This document shows, piece after piece, positions 17,349 to 24,857 of a stretch of 32,757 nucleotides of DNA. Under the pieces are notes generated by a model that searched no databases, had not been told where the DNA came from, and saw only the letters and a list, made by a program, of their open reading frames with translations. Source of the stretch: a candidate division TM6 bacterium UASB124. Lineage in GTDB: Bacteria; Dependentiae; Babeliae; Babeliales; RVW-14. Position 1 is the first letter of the stretch. The number at the start of each line of letters is the position of its first letter. The translations under genes and the position numbers were made by a program. The DNA lies in assembly GCA_001468855.1 (NCBI GenBank), contig LDIV01000001.1:146600-179356 (forward strand), given 5' to 3'.

Positions 17349-19199
17349 ATGATAAAGAAACGTAACAAAGGAAGCTTTAAGGGGCGAGGACCCAATGCTC
17401 TTTGGCTCCTTTTTTTATTGGTAACATTGGGCATTATATATCTTTTTTGGTTTAACTCTGTCAATAGAGACATTGAATCAATTTCATACTCCAAGCTTCT
17501 AACTGCTATAGAAAACAACAAGGTCCAGTCCATCGTCATACAAGGGCAGCATGTTCAAGGCAAATATAAAGATGGAAAGATGTTCGACACATATGTTGTT
17601 CCATCATCAAAGTTATGGGAAAATCTTAAGATCCATAATGTAGATATGGAAGTTTATCCAGTTGAAAAGGAATCTTGGGGCGGATATTTCCTCCTCATTG
17701 CAATACTATTTGGCATCGCGCTCTTCATTATCTATTTACGACAATCTCAAAGTGGCGGTGGTGGTAGTGGCAAAATTTTCAACGTTGGCAAAAGCAAAGC
17801 ACGTTTCTTTTCACCCAACACCATTAATGTCACCTTTAAAGATGTAGCTGGCAACGCTGAGGCAAAAGAGGATGTCAAAGATATCATTGAGTTCTTAAAA
17901 AGTCCTGAACGGTTCCAAAGATTGGGTGCAAAAATCCCTCGCGGCATATTGCTAACTGGTGCTCCAGGAAATGGTAAAACATTATTAGCAAAAGCCGTTG
18001 CAGGTGAAGCTAATTGCCCTTTTTTCAGTATCAGCGGTTCAGACTTTGTTGAGGTTTTTGTTGGAGTTGGAGCTTCTCGCGTACGTGATCTTTTTTTACA
18101 AGCACGCAGGCATGCCCCTTGTATTGTTTTTATTGATGAAATAGATGCAGTTGGCCGCCAACGAGGTATTGGATTGGGCGGTGGTAACGATGAGCGAGAA
18201 CAAACATTAAATCAATTATTGGCTGAAATGGACGGTTTTGCGACAGAACAAGGAGCCATCATAGTATTGGCAGCAACCAATAGGCCGGATGTTCTTGACA
18301 AAGCACTTCTGCGGCCAGGCCGATTCGATCGCATTATTGAAGTTCCATTTCCAGATCTAACCAGTCGCGAACAAATACTCAAAGTTCATAGCCGCAATGT
18401 CAAGCTTGATCCAGCAGTCGACCTTCATAAAATTGCTCGCGGAACACCTGGTTTTACCGGCGCCGACCTTGAAAACTTAATCAATGAAGCCACCCTTCTC
18501 GCCTCCAAAAGTAACGAGGAAACGGTTACCATGCAGGCATTTGAAGTCGCACGCGATAAAATCATGTTAGGCTCTGAACGGAAAACACTCATTTTTACTG
18601 AAAAAGATAAAACCATGACTGCTTATCATGAAGCCGGTCACACACTCTTAAATGTACTGCTTCCAGACACAGATCCGTTACATAAAGTAACAATTGTTCC
18701 TCGTGGCAGAACACTGGGAGTATCGTGGTCATTGCCAGAACGTGATAAATACTCACAAAATAAAAATGAGCTTCTTGCCCGCATAACGTTATCTTTAGGC
18801 GGACTATTAGCTGAAAAAATGTTTTTTAATACCCAAACAACAGGATGTGCTAACGACATAGAACAGGCAAGTAAAATTGCCCGAACAATGGTCCGCCGTT
18901 ATGGCATGTCAGACCTTGGACCAATTGATTATGAATATACCCAAGAGCATCCATATCTTGGGCGAGATATGCAACAAGCAAAAGAGTTTTCTGAACACAC
19001 AGCAGAACAAATTGATATTGAAGTCAATAAGATCATCCAATCATGTTATCAACAGGGTAAGGATTTACTTGAAAATAATCGCAATAAGCTCGAATTGCTT
19101 GCTAAAACATTAATAGAAAAAGAAACTCTTCAGGCAAAAGAAGTTTACGAATTATTGGGAATTGAGGCTCGTGAAAGTCAAAGCTTCAATGAGGAATAG
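17349..19199 (+). CDS. ftsH: ATP-dependent zinc metalloprotease FtsH
   Basis: Membrane-anchored AAA+ protease that unfolds and degrades membrane and short-lived proteins; 616 residues, normal length. Visible: two transmembrane helices (about 17-35 and 111-130) flanking a periplasmic domain, a Gly-rich linker (136-141), Walker A GAPGNGKT (204-211), pore loop [10 protein letters not shown] (233-242), Walker B FIDE (261-264), the second region of homology [18 protein letters not shown] (311-328) with its Arg fingers, the zinc motif HEAGH (427-431), and the probable third zinc ligand in NDIEQA near residue 503. All catalytic elements are intact. It follows tolB by 155 bases and has its own candidate promoter. 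Confidence 0.97.
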   Translation: MIKKRNKGSFKGRGPNALWLLFLLVTLGIIYLFWFNSVNRDIESISYSKLLTAIENNKVQSIVIQGQHVQGKYKDGKMFDTYVVPSSKLWENLKIHNVDMEVYPVEKESWGGYFLLIAILFGIALFIIYLRQSQSGGGGSGKIFNVGKSKARFFSPNTINVTFKDVAGNAEAKEDVKDIIEFLKSPERFQRLGAKIPRGILLTGAPGNGKTLLAKAVAGEANCPFFSISGSDFVEVFVGVGASRVRDLFLQARRHAPCIVFIDEIDAVGRQRGIGLGGGNDEREQTLNQLLAEMDGFATEQGAIIVLAATNRPDVLDKALLRPGRFDRIIEVPFPDLTSREQILKVHSRNVKLDPAVDLHKIARGTPGFTGADLENLINEATLLASKSNEETVTMQAFEVARDKIMLGSERKTLIFTEKDKTMTAYHEAGHTLLNVLLPDTDPLHKVTIVPRGRTLGVSWSLPERDKYSQNKNELLARITLSLGGLLAEKMFFNTQTTGCANDIEQASKIARTMVRRYGMSDLGPIDYEYTQEHPYLGRDMQQAKEFSEHTAEQIDIEVNKIIQSCYQQGKDLLENNRNKLELLAKTLIEKETLQAKEVYELLGIEARESQSFNEE

Positions 19200-19322
19200 C
19201 AATAAGATTTGCAGCCTGAATTATATATTTTATATGGTTTTGATTGAAAATCTTCAAAAACTACGTGCTTTTGCTATACTCTTAAACACCTCATGTTAAT
19301 CAGATACGAAAGGATCTTGGAC

Positions 19323-19520
19323 ATGGCAAATATATGCGCAATTTGCGACAAGCGTCCGCAAGTTGCAAAACTAGTCAGTAACGCGAATAATCGAGTTAAA
19401 CGTTGGGTTTATCCAAATGTACAGGTCATGCGTTTTAAGTTAAAAGGCCAACGGCAGGTACTCCGTGCTGCTGTATGTACAAAATGTGTTAAAGCTGGTA
19501 AGGTTGAAAAAGTTGTTTAA
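19323..19520 (+). CDS. rpmB: 50S ribosomal protein L28
   Basis: A 65-residue ribosomal protein L28 of the zinc-binding ('C+') type: the pairs CAIC (residues 5-8) and CTKC near residues 53-56 make a four-Cys site. The start is the ATG at 19323, preceded by AAAGGATC about 9 bases upstream; it gives the typical MANIC N-terminus, whereas the upstream extension of the frame to 19293 is not L28-like. The family pattern RVKRWVYPNVQ is clear. The next gene, rpsT, follows after 11 bases. Confidence 0.93.
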   Translation: MANICAICDKRPQVAKLVSNANNRVKRWVYPNVQVMRFKLKGQRQVLRAAVCTKCVKAGKVEKVV

Positions 19521-19531
19521 GGAATCAGTAA

Positions 19532-19798
19532 ATGGCAAATCTGAAATCTGCTAAAAAAAGAGCTCTTCAAAATAAGAAAAGACAAGCTCACAATCAGGCT
19601 CGACGCTCTGAACTCAAAACATTAACAAAGAAGTTTTTTGAAGCACTTGATAACAAAGACGTAGCAACAGCTCGAGAGCTTATGTTGCTTGCCGAATCAC
19701 AACTGGCACGAGCAAAGAGTAAGCGCGTTATTAAGGCAAACACAGTATCACGAAAAGTTAGTAGAATGGCAAAAAGGCTCTCGACTATAGAAAAATAA
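19532..19798 (+). CDS. rpsT: 30S ribosomal protein S20
   Basis: An 88-residue, Lys/Arg/Ala-rich, all-helical protein typical of S20, which binds 16S rRNA in the base of the small subunit. The N-terminus MANLKSAKKRALQNKKR and a later 'I.ANTvSRK.SRmakrl' pattern identify it. An AAGGA site precedes the ATG inside the end of rpmB. It is co-transcribed with rpmB, and the VOC-family gene starts 62 bases downstream. Confidence 0.95.
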   Translation: MANLKSAKKRALQNKKRQAHNQARRSELKTLTKKFFEALDNKDVATARELMLLAESQLARAKSKRVIKANTVSRKVSRMAKRLSTIEK

Positions 19799-19860
19799 CG
19801 TACAATTGATCATCCAACGAAGACATATCGTAAGGGATCATAAAAAGGTGAGGACGTAGT

Positions 19861-20454
19861 ATGATGAAGTCGAGTGAATTGTTACTCATAACCGACTCAG
19901 TAGAAGAAGCAATTAAGTTTTATACTGAAAAGCTTGCTTTTGATCTAGTCGACACAGAGCACAATAAAGAAAATCCAAACACGCTTCTTGGGGCTTCGAT
20001 CCGTAAGGGAAAATGTTTTATCCATATCAAAGCCCCTCAAGTTGAAGAGCTTGCTGAATTTAGTTTCATCAAGCGTTGTGCCAGTCGTTGCGTTGGCACA
20101 TATATTCACATGAAAAAAGGAATTGAAAAATACTATCAACGATGCCAAAAGAAGGATGTTCGAATCAGTAGCGAATTAAAAACCATAACCTGTGACGCCA
20201 CCGGATCCATTTATAAAACTTTCACTATTCGTGATCCTTTTGGAGTCAAACTTGTATTCGCACAACTAGTCGAAGAAAAAAAGCCAACAACAATCGACGT
20301 CGCTGGTATGATAATAACCATAAATGATGTTAAGAGTCGAAAAGAGTCCGATCTTCTCAATGACATGATTAATCATTTACGTACCTTTGGCATTTTACGT
20401 CGCGCCGCCAAAAAATATTCAAAGCAAAAGATCAAACAATTACTTGGCAAATAA
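19861..20454 (+). CDS. VOC-fold (glyoxalase-like) protein
   Basis: A 197-residue protein whose first ~140 residues show the vicinal-oxygen-chelate pattern: 'SSELLLITDSVEEAIKFYTE' opens the first beta-alpha unit, and FTIRDPFGVKLVFAQ (about 121-135) matches the family's 'DPdGn.ieF' strand. The classic metal ligands are not obvious (the usual first His is replaced), so the reaction cannot be named. The last ~55 residues form a basic helical extension not usual for single-domain VOC proteins. The ATG pair at 19861/19864 follows AAGGTGAGGA. The gene could be co-transcribed with rpsT and ends before the 54-bp palindrome. Confidence 0.7.
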   Translation: MMKSSELLLITDSVEEAIKFYTEKLAFDLVDTEHNKENPNTLLGASIRKGKCFIHIKAPQVEELAEFSFIKRCASRCVGTYIHMKKGIEKYYQRCQKKDVRISSELKTITCDATGSIYKTFTIRDPFGVKLVFAQLVEEKKPTTIDVAGMIITINDVKSRKESDLLNDMINHLRTFGILRRAAKKYSKQKIKQLLGK

Positions 20455-20459
20455 GACTA

Positions 20460-20513
20460 TACAAGTAAAGAAGAGGCGCCGGTAAATTTACCGGCGCCTC
20501 TTCTTTACTTGTA
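20460..20513. terminator. Perfect 54-bp palindrome, bidirectional terminator
   Basis: A perfect inverted repeat of two 27-base arms with no spacer lies in the 65-base gap between the convergent VOC gene (stop 20454) and the Hsp20-like gene (stop 20520). Its GC-rich core GGCGCC is flanked by AAAGAAG/CTTCTTT. It can fold as a hairpin on either strand, so it most simply acts as a two-way transcription terminator, but there is no strong U-run outside the stem. Confidence 0.75.
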
Positions 20514-20519
20514 ACTACA

Positions 20520-21392
20520 TTACTTTAGGTTCGTAAATGTAAGGCTTTTTTTCTGTGGAGCATCTTCTTTTTTAACAAATTCAAGTATCAACTGTCCGGT
20601 TTTTTCATCAAATGACATTGTATAATCTTCTATATCAAGAGCTTGTGGCAAATCCATTTTAATTTTCAAAACGCCATTCTTATAATCTATTTCGCGTTGT
20701 CTACCATTAACGAATGTCGATGAATACATATGTTGCGAAAAGACTTTAGTTGTTTTTTCTTTACTATCCTTTTTTGACTTTTCCTCTTGATCTGCAGCCT
20801 CTTTTTCCTCATCCTGTTTAACGAGTTTTTTATGTGTAGCAATAACTTCAAGCATGTTTCTACTGCCGCCACGTCCCTCTTCTTTGCTTATGTTTACAGT
20901 CAGATCCTCTTGTACAAAACCCGGAAGATTAATACGAACGCCCCATTTTGTTTGATCTTTATTTTCAAGTTCTTTTATAGAGAATTGATCAAATTGTTTT
21001 GATCGCTCAACACTATCACCGATTTTGGCAACAAGTGTATCAACCGTTTTTGACCCGGCTTTCATATCCTCATATGTTCTTTTAAGAGCTTCCGACATTC
21101 CCTGTAAAGAACCAATCTGCAATGCACGCATTCCTTCAGTTGCCTGCTGATGAAGCCTACGAGCCTCCTGCTGCATTTTAATAAATATATCACTTACATC
21201 TTTGGCAAACATATCATCTTGTATCTCAATAGCATCATAAGCATCAGCTGATCTATCAACAAGTTCATCAAATTCTCTAAAAAAGTTCGATAGCGAATTA
21301 AAATCTGACTGAGATCGAGCCTGAAGAGATACCGATCCATTTAAACCAGCAACAAGCGCCGTTACCGTAAGTACATTATACATTCTTTTCAT
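20520..21392 (-). CDS. Exported Hsp20/alpha-crystallin-like protein
   Basis: A 290-residue protein with a signal peptide (about 1-26, cut near LQA). A helical region (27-140) precedes an alpha-crystallin-type domain (about 147-280). The domain begins WGVRINLPGFVQEDLTV, matching the Hsp20 'v..dlPGf..eDi.V' strand, and ends with 'NGVLKIKMDLP' plus a beta-hairpin, matching the 'dGvL.i.lPK' strand. A highly charged Lys/Glu insertion separates the two sheets (about 195-215). Small heat-shock proteins hold unfolding proteins; an exported form would act in the envelope. The start lies 2 bases after the HIT-gene stop, with AAAGGG inside that gene, so translation is coupled. It is last in the trxB-HIT operon. 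Confidence 0.7.
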   Translation of the reverse strand: MKRMYNVLTVTALVAGLNGSVSLQARSQSDFNSLSNFFREFDELVDRSADAYDAIEIQDDMFAKDVSDIFIKMQQEARRLHQQATEGMRALQIGSLQGMSEALKRTYEDMKAGSKTVDTLVAKIGDSVERSKQFDQFSIKELENKDQTKWGVRINLPGFVQEDLTVNISKEEGRGGSRNMLEVIATHKKLVKQDEEKEAADQEEKSKKDSKEKTTKVFSQHMYSSTFVNGRQREIDYKNGVLKIKMDLPQALDIEDYTMSFDEKTGQLILEFVKKEDAPQKKSLTFTNLK

Positions 21393-21394
21393 CG

Positions 21395-21916
21395 TTAAAC
21401 CCTTTCGAATAAAGAAAAACCTTCCTTAAGATCTTTAAATACCCTGACGAAGTCTGATGAAATAAGCTTGGTTTGCCCTATAGTTTCAAGGAAATTAGTA
21501 TCACCTTTCCACCGAGGCAACACATGAATGTGGAGGTGCGAAGGAATGCCTCCACCGCCTGCAACCCCTAAATTTATACCTATATTAAAGCCCTCTGCAT
21601 TCATTACCTTGCCAATCACTTGAACACAGATATTTAATGCTTCCATCATCTCGGCACGAACAGAAGCCGACAGTTCTGAAAGATCACCCTTATGTTCAAA
21701 CGGCAAAATCATAAGATGTCCGGCATTATATGGATAATAATTCATCATAACTACACAATATTTAAAACGCTTAATAATAAAATGTTTATCATCTTCTTCA
21801 ACGATTTTAAACTGTGAACAAAAAACACAATCATCTTTTGTTTTATTCTTTTTATCGCTTTTGCCAGTCATTCCGGTCACATAATCCTGGCGCCATGGCG
21901 CATATAAACGTTTCAT
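21395..21916 (-). CDS. HIT-family nucleotide hydrolase/phosphorylase
   Basis: A 173-residue HIT-superfamily protein. Visible: an N-terminal CVFC pair (30-33) as in zinc-binding HIT proteins, 'YPYNAGHLMILPFEH' (61-75), and the catalytic histidine triad HLHIHV (127-132) preceded by GGGGIPS. The pattern is that of bacterial Ap4A-phosphorylase-like or Fhit-like enzymes, which cleave dinucleoside polyphosphates or nucleoside monophosphate adducts in the cytoplasm; the exact substrate is not fixed by sequence. It lies 8 bases after the thioredoxin reductase fusion and 2 bases before the Hsp20-like gene, so it is the middle gene of a three-gene operon. Confidence 0.88.
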   Translation of the reverse strand: MKRLYAPWRQDYVTGMTGKSDKKNKTKDDCVFCSQFKIVEEDDKHFIIKRFKYCVVMMNYYPYNAGHLMILPFEHKGDLSELSASVRAEMMEALNICVQVIGKVMNAEGFNIGINLGVAGGGGIPSHLHIHVLPRWKGDTNFLETIGQTKLISSDFVRVFKDLKEGFSLFERV

Positions 21917-21924
21917 GTAATATC

Positions 21925-23460
21925 CTACTGAGGATTTTGTAAGGCTACCAAGTTGTTTCTAAACTCTGTTTTATCAAGTTCACCTTCCATACGCCCAACT
22001 TCTTTACCATTTCTTACAACAATAAATGTTGGTACACTCTGTACCTCTTGTCCACCCAAACGAGCAAGTGCCTTTTGTACGTTAAATGCTTTATTAGCAA
22101 TATTAAGTTTTACAAAAGATATCTTTCCTGCAAGCTCTTCTGCCAATGAATCAATAACCGGCATCATATTTTTACAAGGAATACAAAGTCGACCAAAAAG
22201 ATCAATAACCACCGGTTGTTGTGCATTAATTACAAGCCGTTCAAAATCTTTTTCTGAAAGAATTTCTGGAACCTGTGCCGTCGTAAGCTCTTGCAACAAC
22301 TCACGCTCTTTTTTAACAGTATCTTGCGCTACAACATCAGGTTTTACTTGCTCCATCTTTTGCTTAAGCATAGATGTTTCAAATCCAACTTTTTTAAGAA
22401 ATCTGATTGCTTGCAAAGCAGAGCGGCACCCATCACCGGCAGCTGTAATGGCCTGCACAAATTCAGGATCACAAATATCCCCGGCTACATAAACGCCTGA
22501 AATTGATGTCTCTTGATAATCCTTACGCACAATAAAGCCTTTATCATCCATAGCAAGCTTATTCTTGAACAAGCTGCTATTTGGACGAGAACCAATAGCA
22601 AGAAACACCCCATCGATAGCAAGCGTCAGCTTTTGATTTGACTTAGTATTTTCAACTTCAATATTTGTTACATGCGTTCCATCACCATTAATGGTAGTAA
22701 TATGTGTATCAAACAAGACTTTTACATTAGAACGAGCCAATACTTTTTTAAGTGCTTGGGTATCTTTTGCTTTGAAAAAATCCTTACGTACAAGAATAGT
22801 CACAGTTTTTGCTATATCAGCAAGATAATCAGCCTCAACAACTGCAGAATCACCACCGCCAACAACAACTACCTCTTTGCCTTGATATAAAGAACCGTCA
22901 CAAACTGCACAATTGGTAACACCCTTGCCCCACAAAGATGATTCACCGGGAACCCCTAAATAATTCGGTTCTGATCCCATGGCAACAACAACCGTTAAGG
23001 CACGAACCGTACGAATAATAGAGGAATCTTGCAAATTTTGCAGGCGAACAATACGAGGCCACTGGTTAAAGTCAACCTCAATAACTTTTTCTTGGGTTAT
23101 ATCAACAATGCTATTTTTTACCTGTTCACGAATATTATCCACAATAATTAAGCCTGGAGCATCCTTTTGACCCGGCCAATTACGTACTGAATGTGATTGA
23201 GTCAAAGCACCACCAGGCTTAGGCCCTTCAACCACCAAGCAAGGAATTGAAGCTTGCTTACAATATAAAGCAGCCGTTAACCCACCAATACCACCACCCA
23301 AGATAACAACTGGATATGTATTTTGGTCATAGGTAATAGTAGTAGCATTAAAAGTTTCAACTTTCTGCGAATGAGAATTCAAACAGCCGGGAAGCATAAA
23401 CAGACAAGCAAGTATACTTATACTCCATGCGCTTCTTGCAAAGTACCGAACATTAAACAT
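21925..23460 (-). CDS. Lipoprotein thioredoxin reductase-thioredoxin fusion
   Basis: A 511-residue fusion. Residues 45-355 are a thioredoxin reductase: FAD motif GGGIGG (55-60), redox pair CAVC followed by DGS (184-190), NADPH-site GGGDSA (201-206), and a C-terminal GVYVAGDI FAD motif (322-329). After a helical linker (about 360-400), residues 402-508 are a thioredoxin with active site CIPC (426-429; the usual preceding Trp is Leu) and cis-Pro in SVPTF (P477). Odd: the protein starts with an Arg-containing hydrophobic segment ending LPGC (23-26), a lipobox, so it should be exported and lipid-anchored at Cys26. An AAAGGA site supports this start. TrxR-Trx fusions are known (for example in Mycobacterium leprae) as cytosolic proteins; the anchor is the surprise. 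Confidence 0.88.
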   Translation of the reverse strand: MFNVRYFARSAWSISILACLFMLPGCLNSHSQKVETFNATTITYDQNTYPVVILGGGIGGLTAALYCKQASIPCLVVEGPKPGGALTQSHSVRNWPGQKDAPGLIIVDNIREQVKNSIVDITQEKVIEVDFNQWPRIVRLQNLQDSSIIRTVRALTVVVAMGSEPNYLGVPGESSLWGKGVTNCAVCDGSLYQGKEVVVVGGGDSAVVEADYLADIAKTVTILVRKDFFKAKDTQALKKVLARSNVKVLFDTHITTINGDGTHVTNIEVENTKSNQKLTLAIDGVFLAIGSRPNSSLFKNKLAMDDKGFIVRKDYQETSISGVYVAGDICDPEFVQAITAAGDGCRSALQAIRFLKKVGFETSMLKQKMEQVKPDVVAQDTVKKERELLQELTTAQVPEILSEKDFERLVINAQQPVVIDLFGRLCIPCKNMMPVIDSLAEELAGKISFVKLNIANKAFNVQKALARLGGQEVQSVPTFIVVRNGKEVGRMEGELDKTEFRNNLVALQNPQ

Positions 23461-23556
23461 ACAATCCTTTCTAAAAATATTGCTAACTCTTTATTTCAAA
23501 CAACCGATATAACCAAAGTATACACCCAATCAATAAAGCTAACAAAGCCAAAAAAA

Positions 23557-23576
23557 ATGCCTGCTTACGCAGGCAT
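23557..23576 (-). terminator. Intrinsic terminator after small coiled-coil gene
   Basis: A perfect 8-bp stem ATGCCTGC / GCAGGCAT with a 4-base loop, followed on the minus strand by a T7 run. It lies 24 bases past the stop of the 23600-24064 gene and separates it from the thioredoxin reductase operon. Confidence 0.85.
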
Positions 23577-23599
23577 CGCATATTATATGTACAAATTGT

Positions 23600-24064
23600 C
23601 TATTTTTCAACGGGAATAGGTTTATCCTTTTCAATATTTTTCTTTTCTAGTGCAGCAACACGAGCGGTAAGTTCTGCAACTTTTTCATCCATATTTTCAC
23701 TAAGTTTCTTCACCATACTTTTCAGATTTTTAACATCACTTTCAATTTCATCGGTATCTATTGCAGCAACCTTTTTGGTTAAAGAGTTAAGATCTCGTTC
23801 AACATCTTTGAGGCGACTATTGAGATCCTTTAAATCATTACGCATAGCATCTTCAAGATCTTCAACAGCACTTTTGGCAGCTCTCGCTTCTCGTCTATCT
23901 GATGAATCAGACGAAGAACCCTTCGATGTTATTGCCGAACCAAGAAGAGATCCCCCAAAGCCGCCAATCAATCCACCTACTGCTGCGTCACCACCATGAC
24001 CAGCAAAAACATCTGCAGATAAAAGGCACACCAATGAGCTACCTATAATCAATATTTTTTTCAT
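23600..24064 (-). CDS. Small exported Gly-rich coiled-coil protein
   Basis: An unrecognised 154-residue protein. Signal peptide about 1-21 (MKKILIIGSSLVCLLSA, cut near VFA). The mature protein begins GHGGDAAVGG and continues as a Gly-rich, possibly membrane-inserting hairpin (about 22-48). A Ser/Asp linker leads into a long coiled coil (about 58-145) with regular hydrophobic heptads (VEDLEDAM, LKDVERDLNSL, VAELTARVAALE). It shares the exported GH-GG-AAV-GG start with the next gene upstream, which ends 12 bases before it. This looks like a Lpp- or adaptor-like envelope protein family; no function can be assigned. Confidence 0.7.
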   Translation of the reverse strand: MKKILIIGSSLVCLLSADVFAGHGGDAAVGGLIGGFGGSLLGSAITSKGSSSDSSDRREARAAKSAVEDLEDAMRNDLKDLNSRLKDVERDLNSLTKKVAAIDTDEIESDVKNLKSMVKKLSENMDEKVAELTARVAALEKKNIEKDKPIPVEK

Positions 24065-24076
24065 AGAGAATCTCCT

Positions 24077-24460
24077 TCATTGATTTTTACGTAAAATAAC
24101 AAAGCCCAAACCAAGAACAGCCAAAAATAAAATGGCAACAATACCTATCAACAACATCATCATCGGATCAGTTTCACGTTTTTGCGATTCTGCAAATTTT
24201 CGCTCCAAATCTCGTCGGTCCATTTCACGAGCTAGCTTCTCTTGCTCATATCTTACCTGTTCAGCCTTATCTTGAGCACGAATGGCCTCTTGCTCAGCAC
24301 GGACGTCTTTGCGAGATTCTCCTGCAACAGCAGACCCTATTAACGTACCAACAGCAAGCCCTCCCAATGTTCCCGCTACAGCAGCACCACCATCATGCCC
24401 GGCATGCATATGTGGATAAACAAGTAAGCCCGTCGCCAATACAAGCATTAACTTTTTCAT
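24077..24460 (-). CDS. Small exported Gly-rich protein with C-terminal anchor
   Basis: An unrecognised 127-residue protein. Signal peptide about 1-20 (cut near MHA). The mature start GHDGGAAVAGTLGGLAVGTLIGSAVAG resembles a glycine-zipper hairpin. A charged helical/coiled segment (about 50-92, rich in Glu, Arg, Gln) follows, and then a C-terminal membrane helix (about 98-122) ending in a short basic tail. It is the paralogue and immediate upstream partner of the 23600-24064 gene. Glycine-zipper segments often insert in membranes, so a role in envelope structure is plausible but unproven. Confidence 0.7.
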   Translation of the reverse strand: MKKLMLVLATGLLVYPHMHAGHDGGAAVAGTLGGLAVGTLIGSAVAGESRKDVRAEQEAIRAQDKAEQVRYEQEKLAREMDRRDLERKFAESQKRETDPMMMLLIGIVAILFLAVLGLGFVILRKNQ

Positions 24461-24857
24461 ATCAGAGCCCCCTCTTTAATAATACCAATGAACCCACTAC
24501 CTTAATGTTCATCTATGATGTTAAACTATTAAGATCAAACGCATCAAGTAATTACGAAATATCTTTGATGAATATTTACAAAACAAATGGCACACAAACG
24601 ATAATACAATAGCAATCACCAATTGTGTGCCCTCTGTCTTTAATAGGGTGATATGTTTTTTACAATTATGTTGTTTTCTTGGGAAGAGACCAAAAAAAGT
24701 CAATCCTGTATTAAAAAAAATCCTATAACCCGTTGTATCAAACAACAGAGGGAACGAAATAAATTCGTTCCCTCTGTTGTAAAATATAAAATCATACATC
24801 GAATATATTTATCTGCTTCTTTTGTAAATGTGGTTTTTCTAGGATACTTCTTGCCTG
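24461..24857. other. Intergenic region with two hairpins, no gene
   Basis: About 400 bases between two minus-strand genes. Open frames here (about 24521-24799 minus, 24653-24871 plus) lack ribosome sites and cross the hairpins, so I reject them. It holds a 9-bp inverted repeat GGCACACAA / TTGTGTGCC (24589-24597 and 24623-24631) and the strong stem at 24742-24780. The left third should carry the promoter for the 24077-24460 gene, but no clear -35/-10 pair stands out. Confidence 0.6.
24742..24780. terminator. Strong hairpin terminator downstream of USP-like gene
   Basis: A perfect 17-bp stem (24742-24758 with 24764-24780) with a 5-base loop, about 80 bases past the stop of the 24858-26285 gene. 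No long U-run follows immediately, though a T8 run lies about 20 bases further on the minus strand. Confidence 0.65.

Noticed and set aside
24521..24799. Minus-strand 92-codon frame in the intergenic gap
   Set aside because: It crosses both hairpins, has no ribosome site and no recognisable features.
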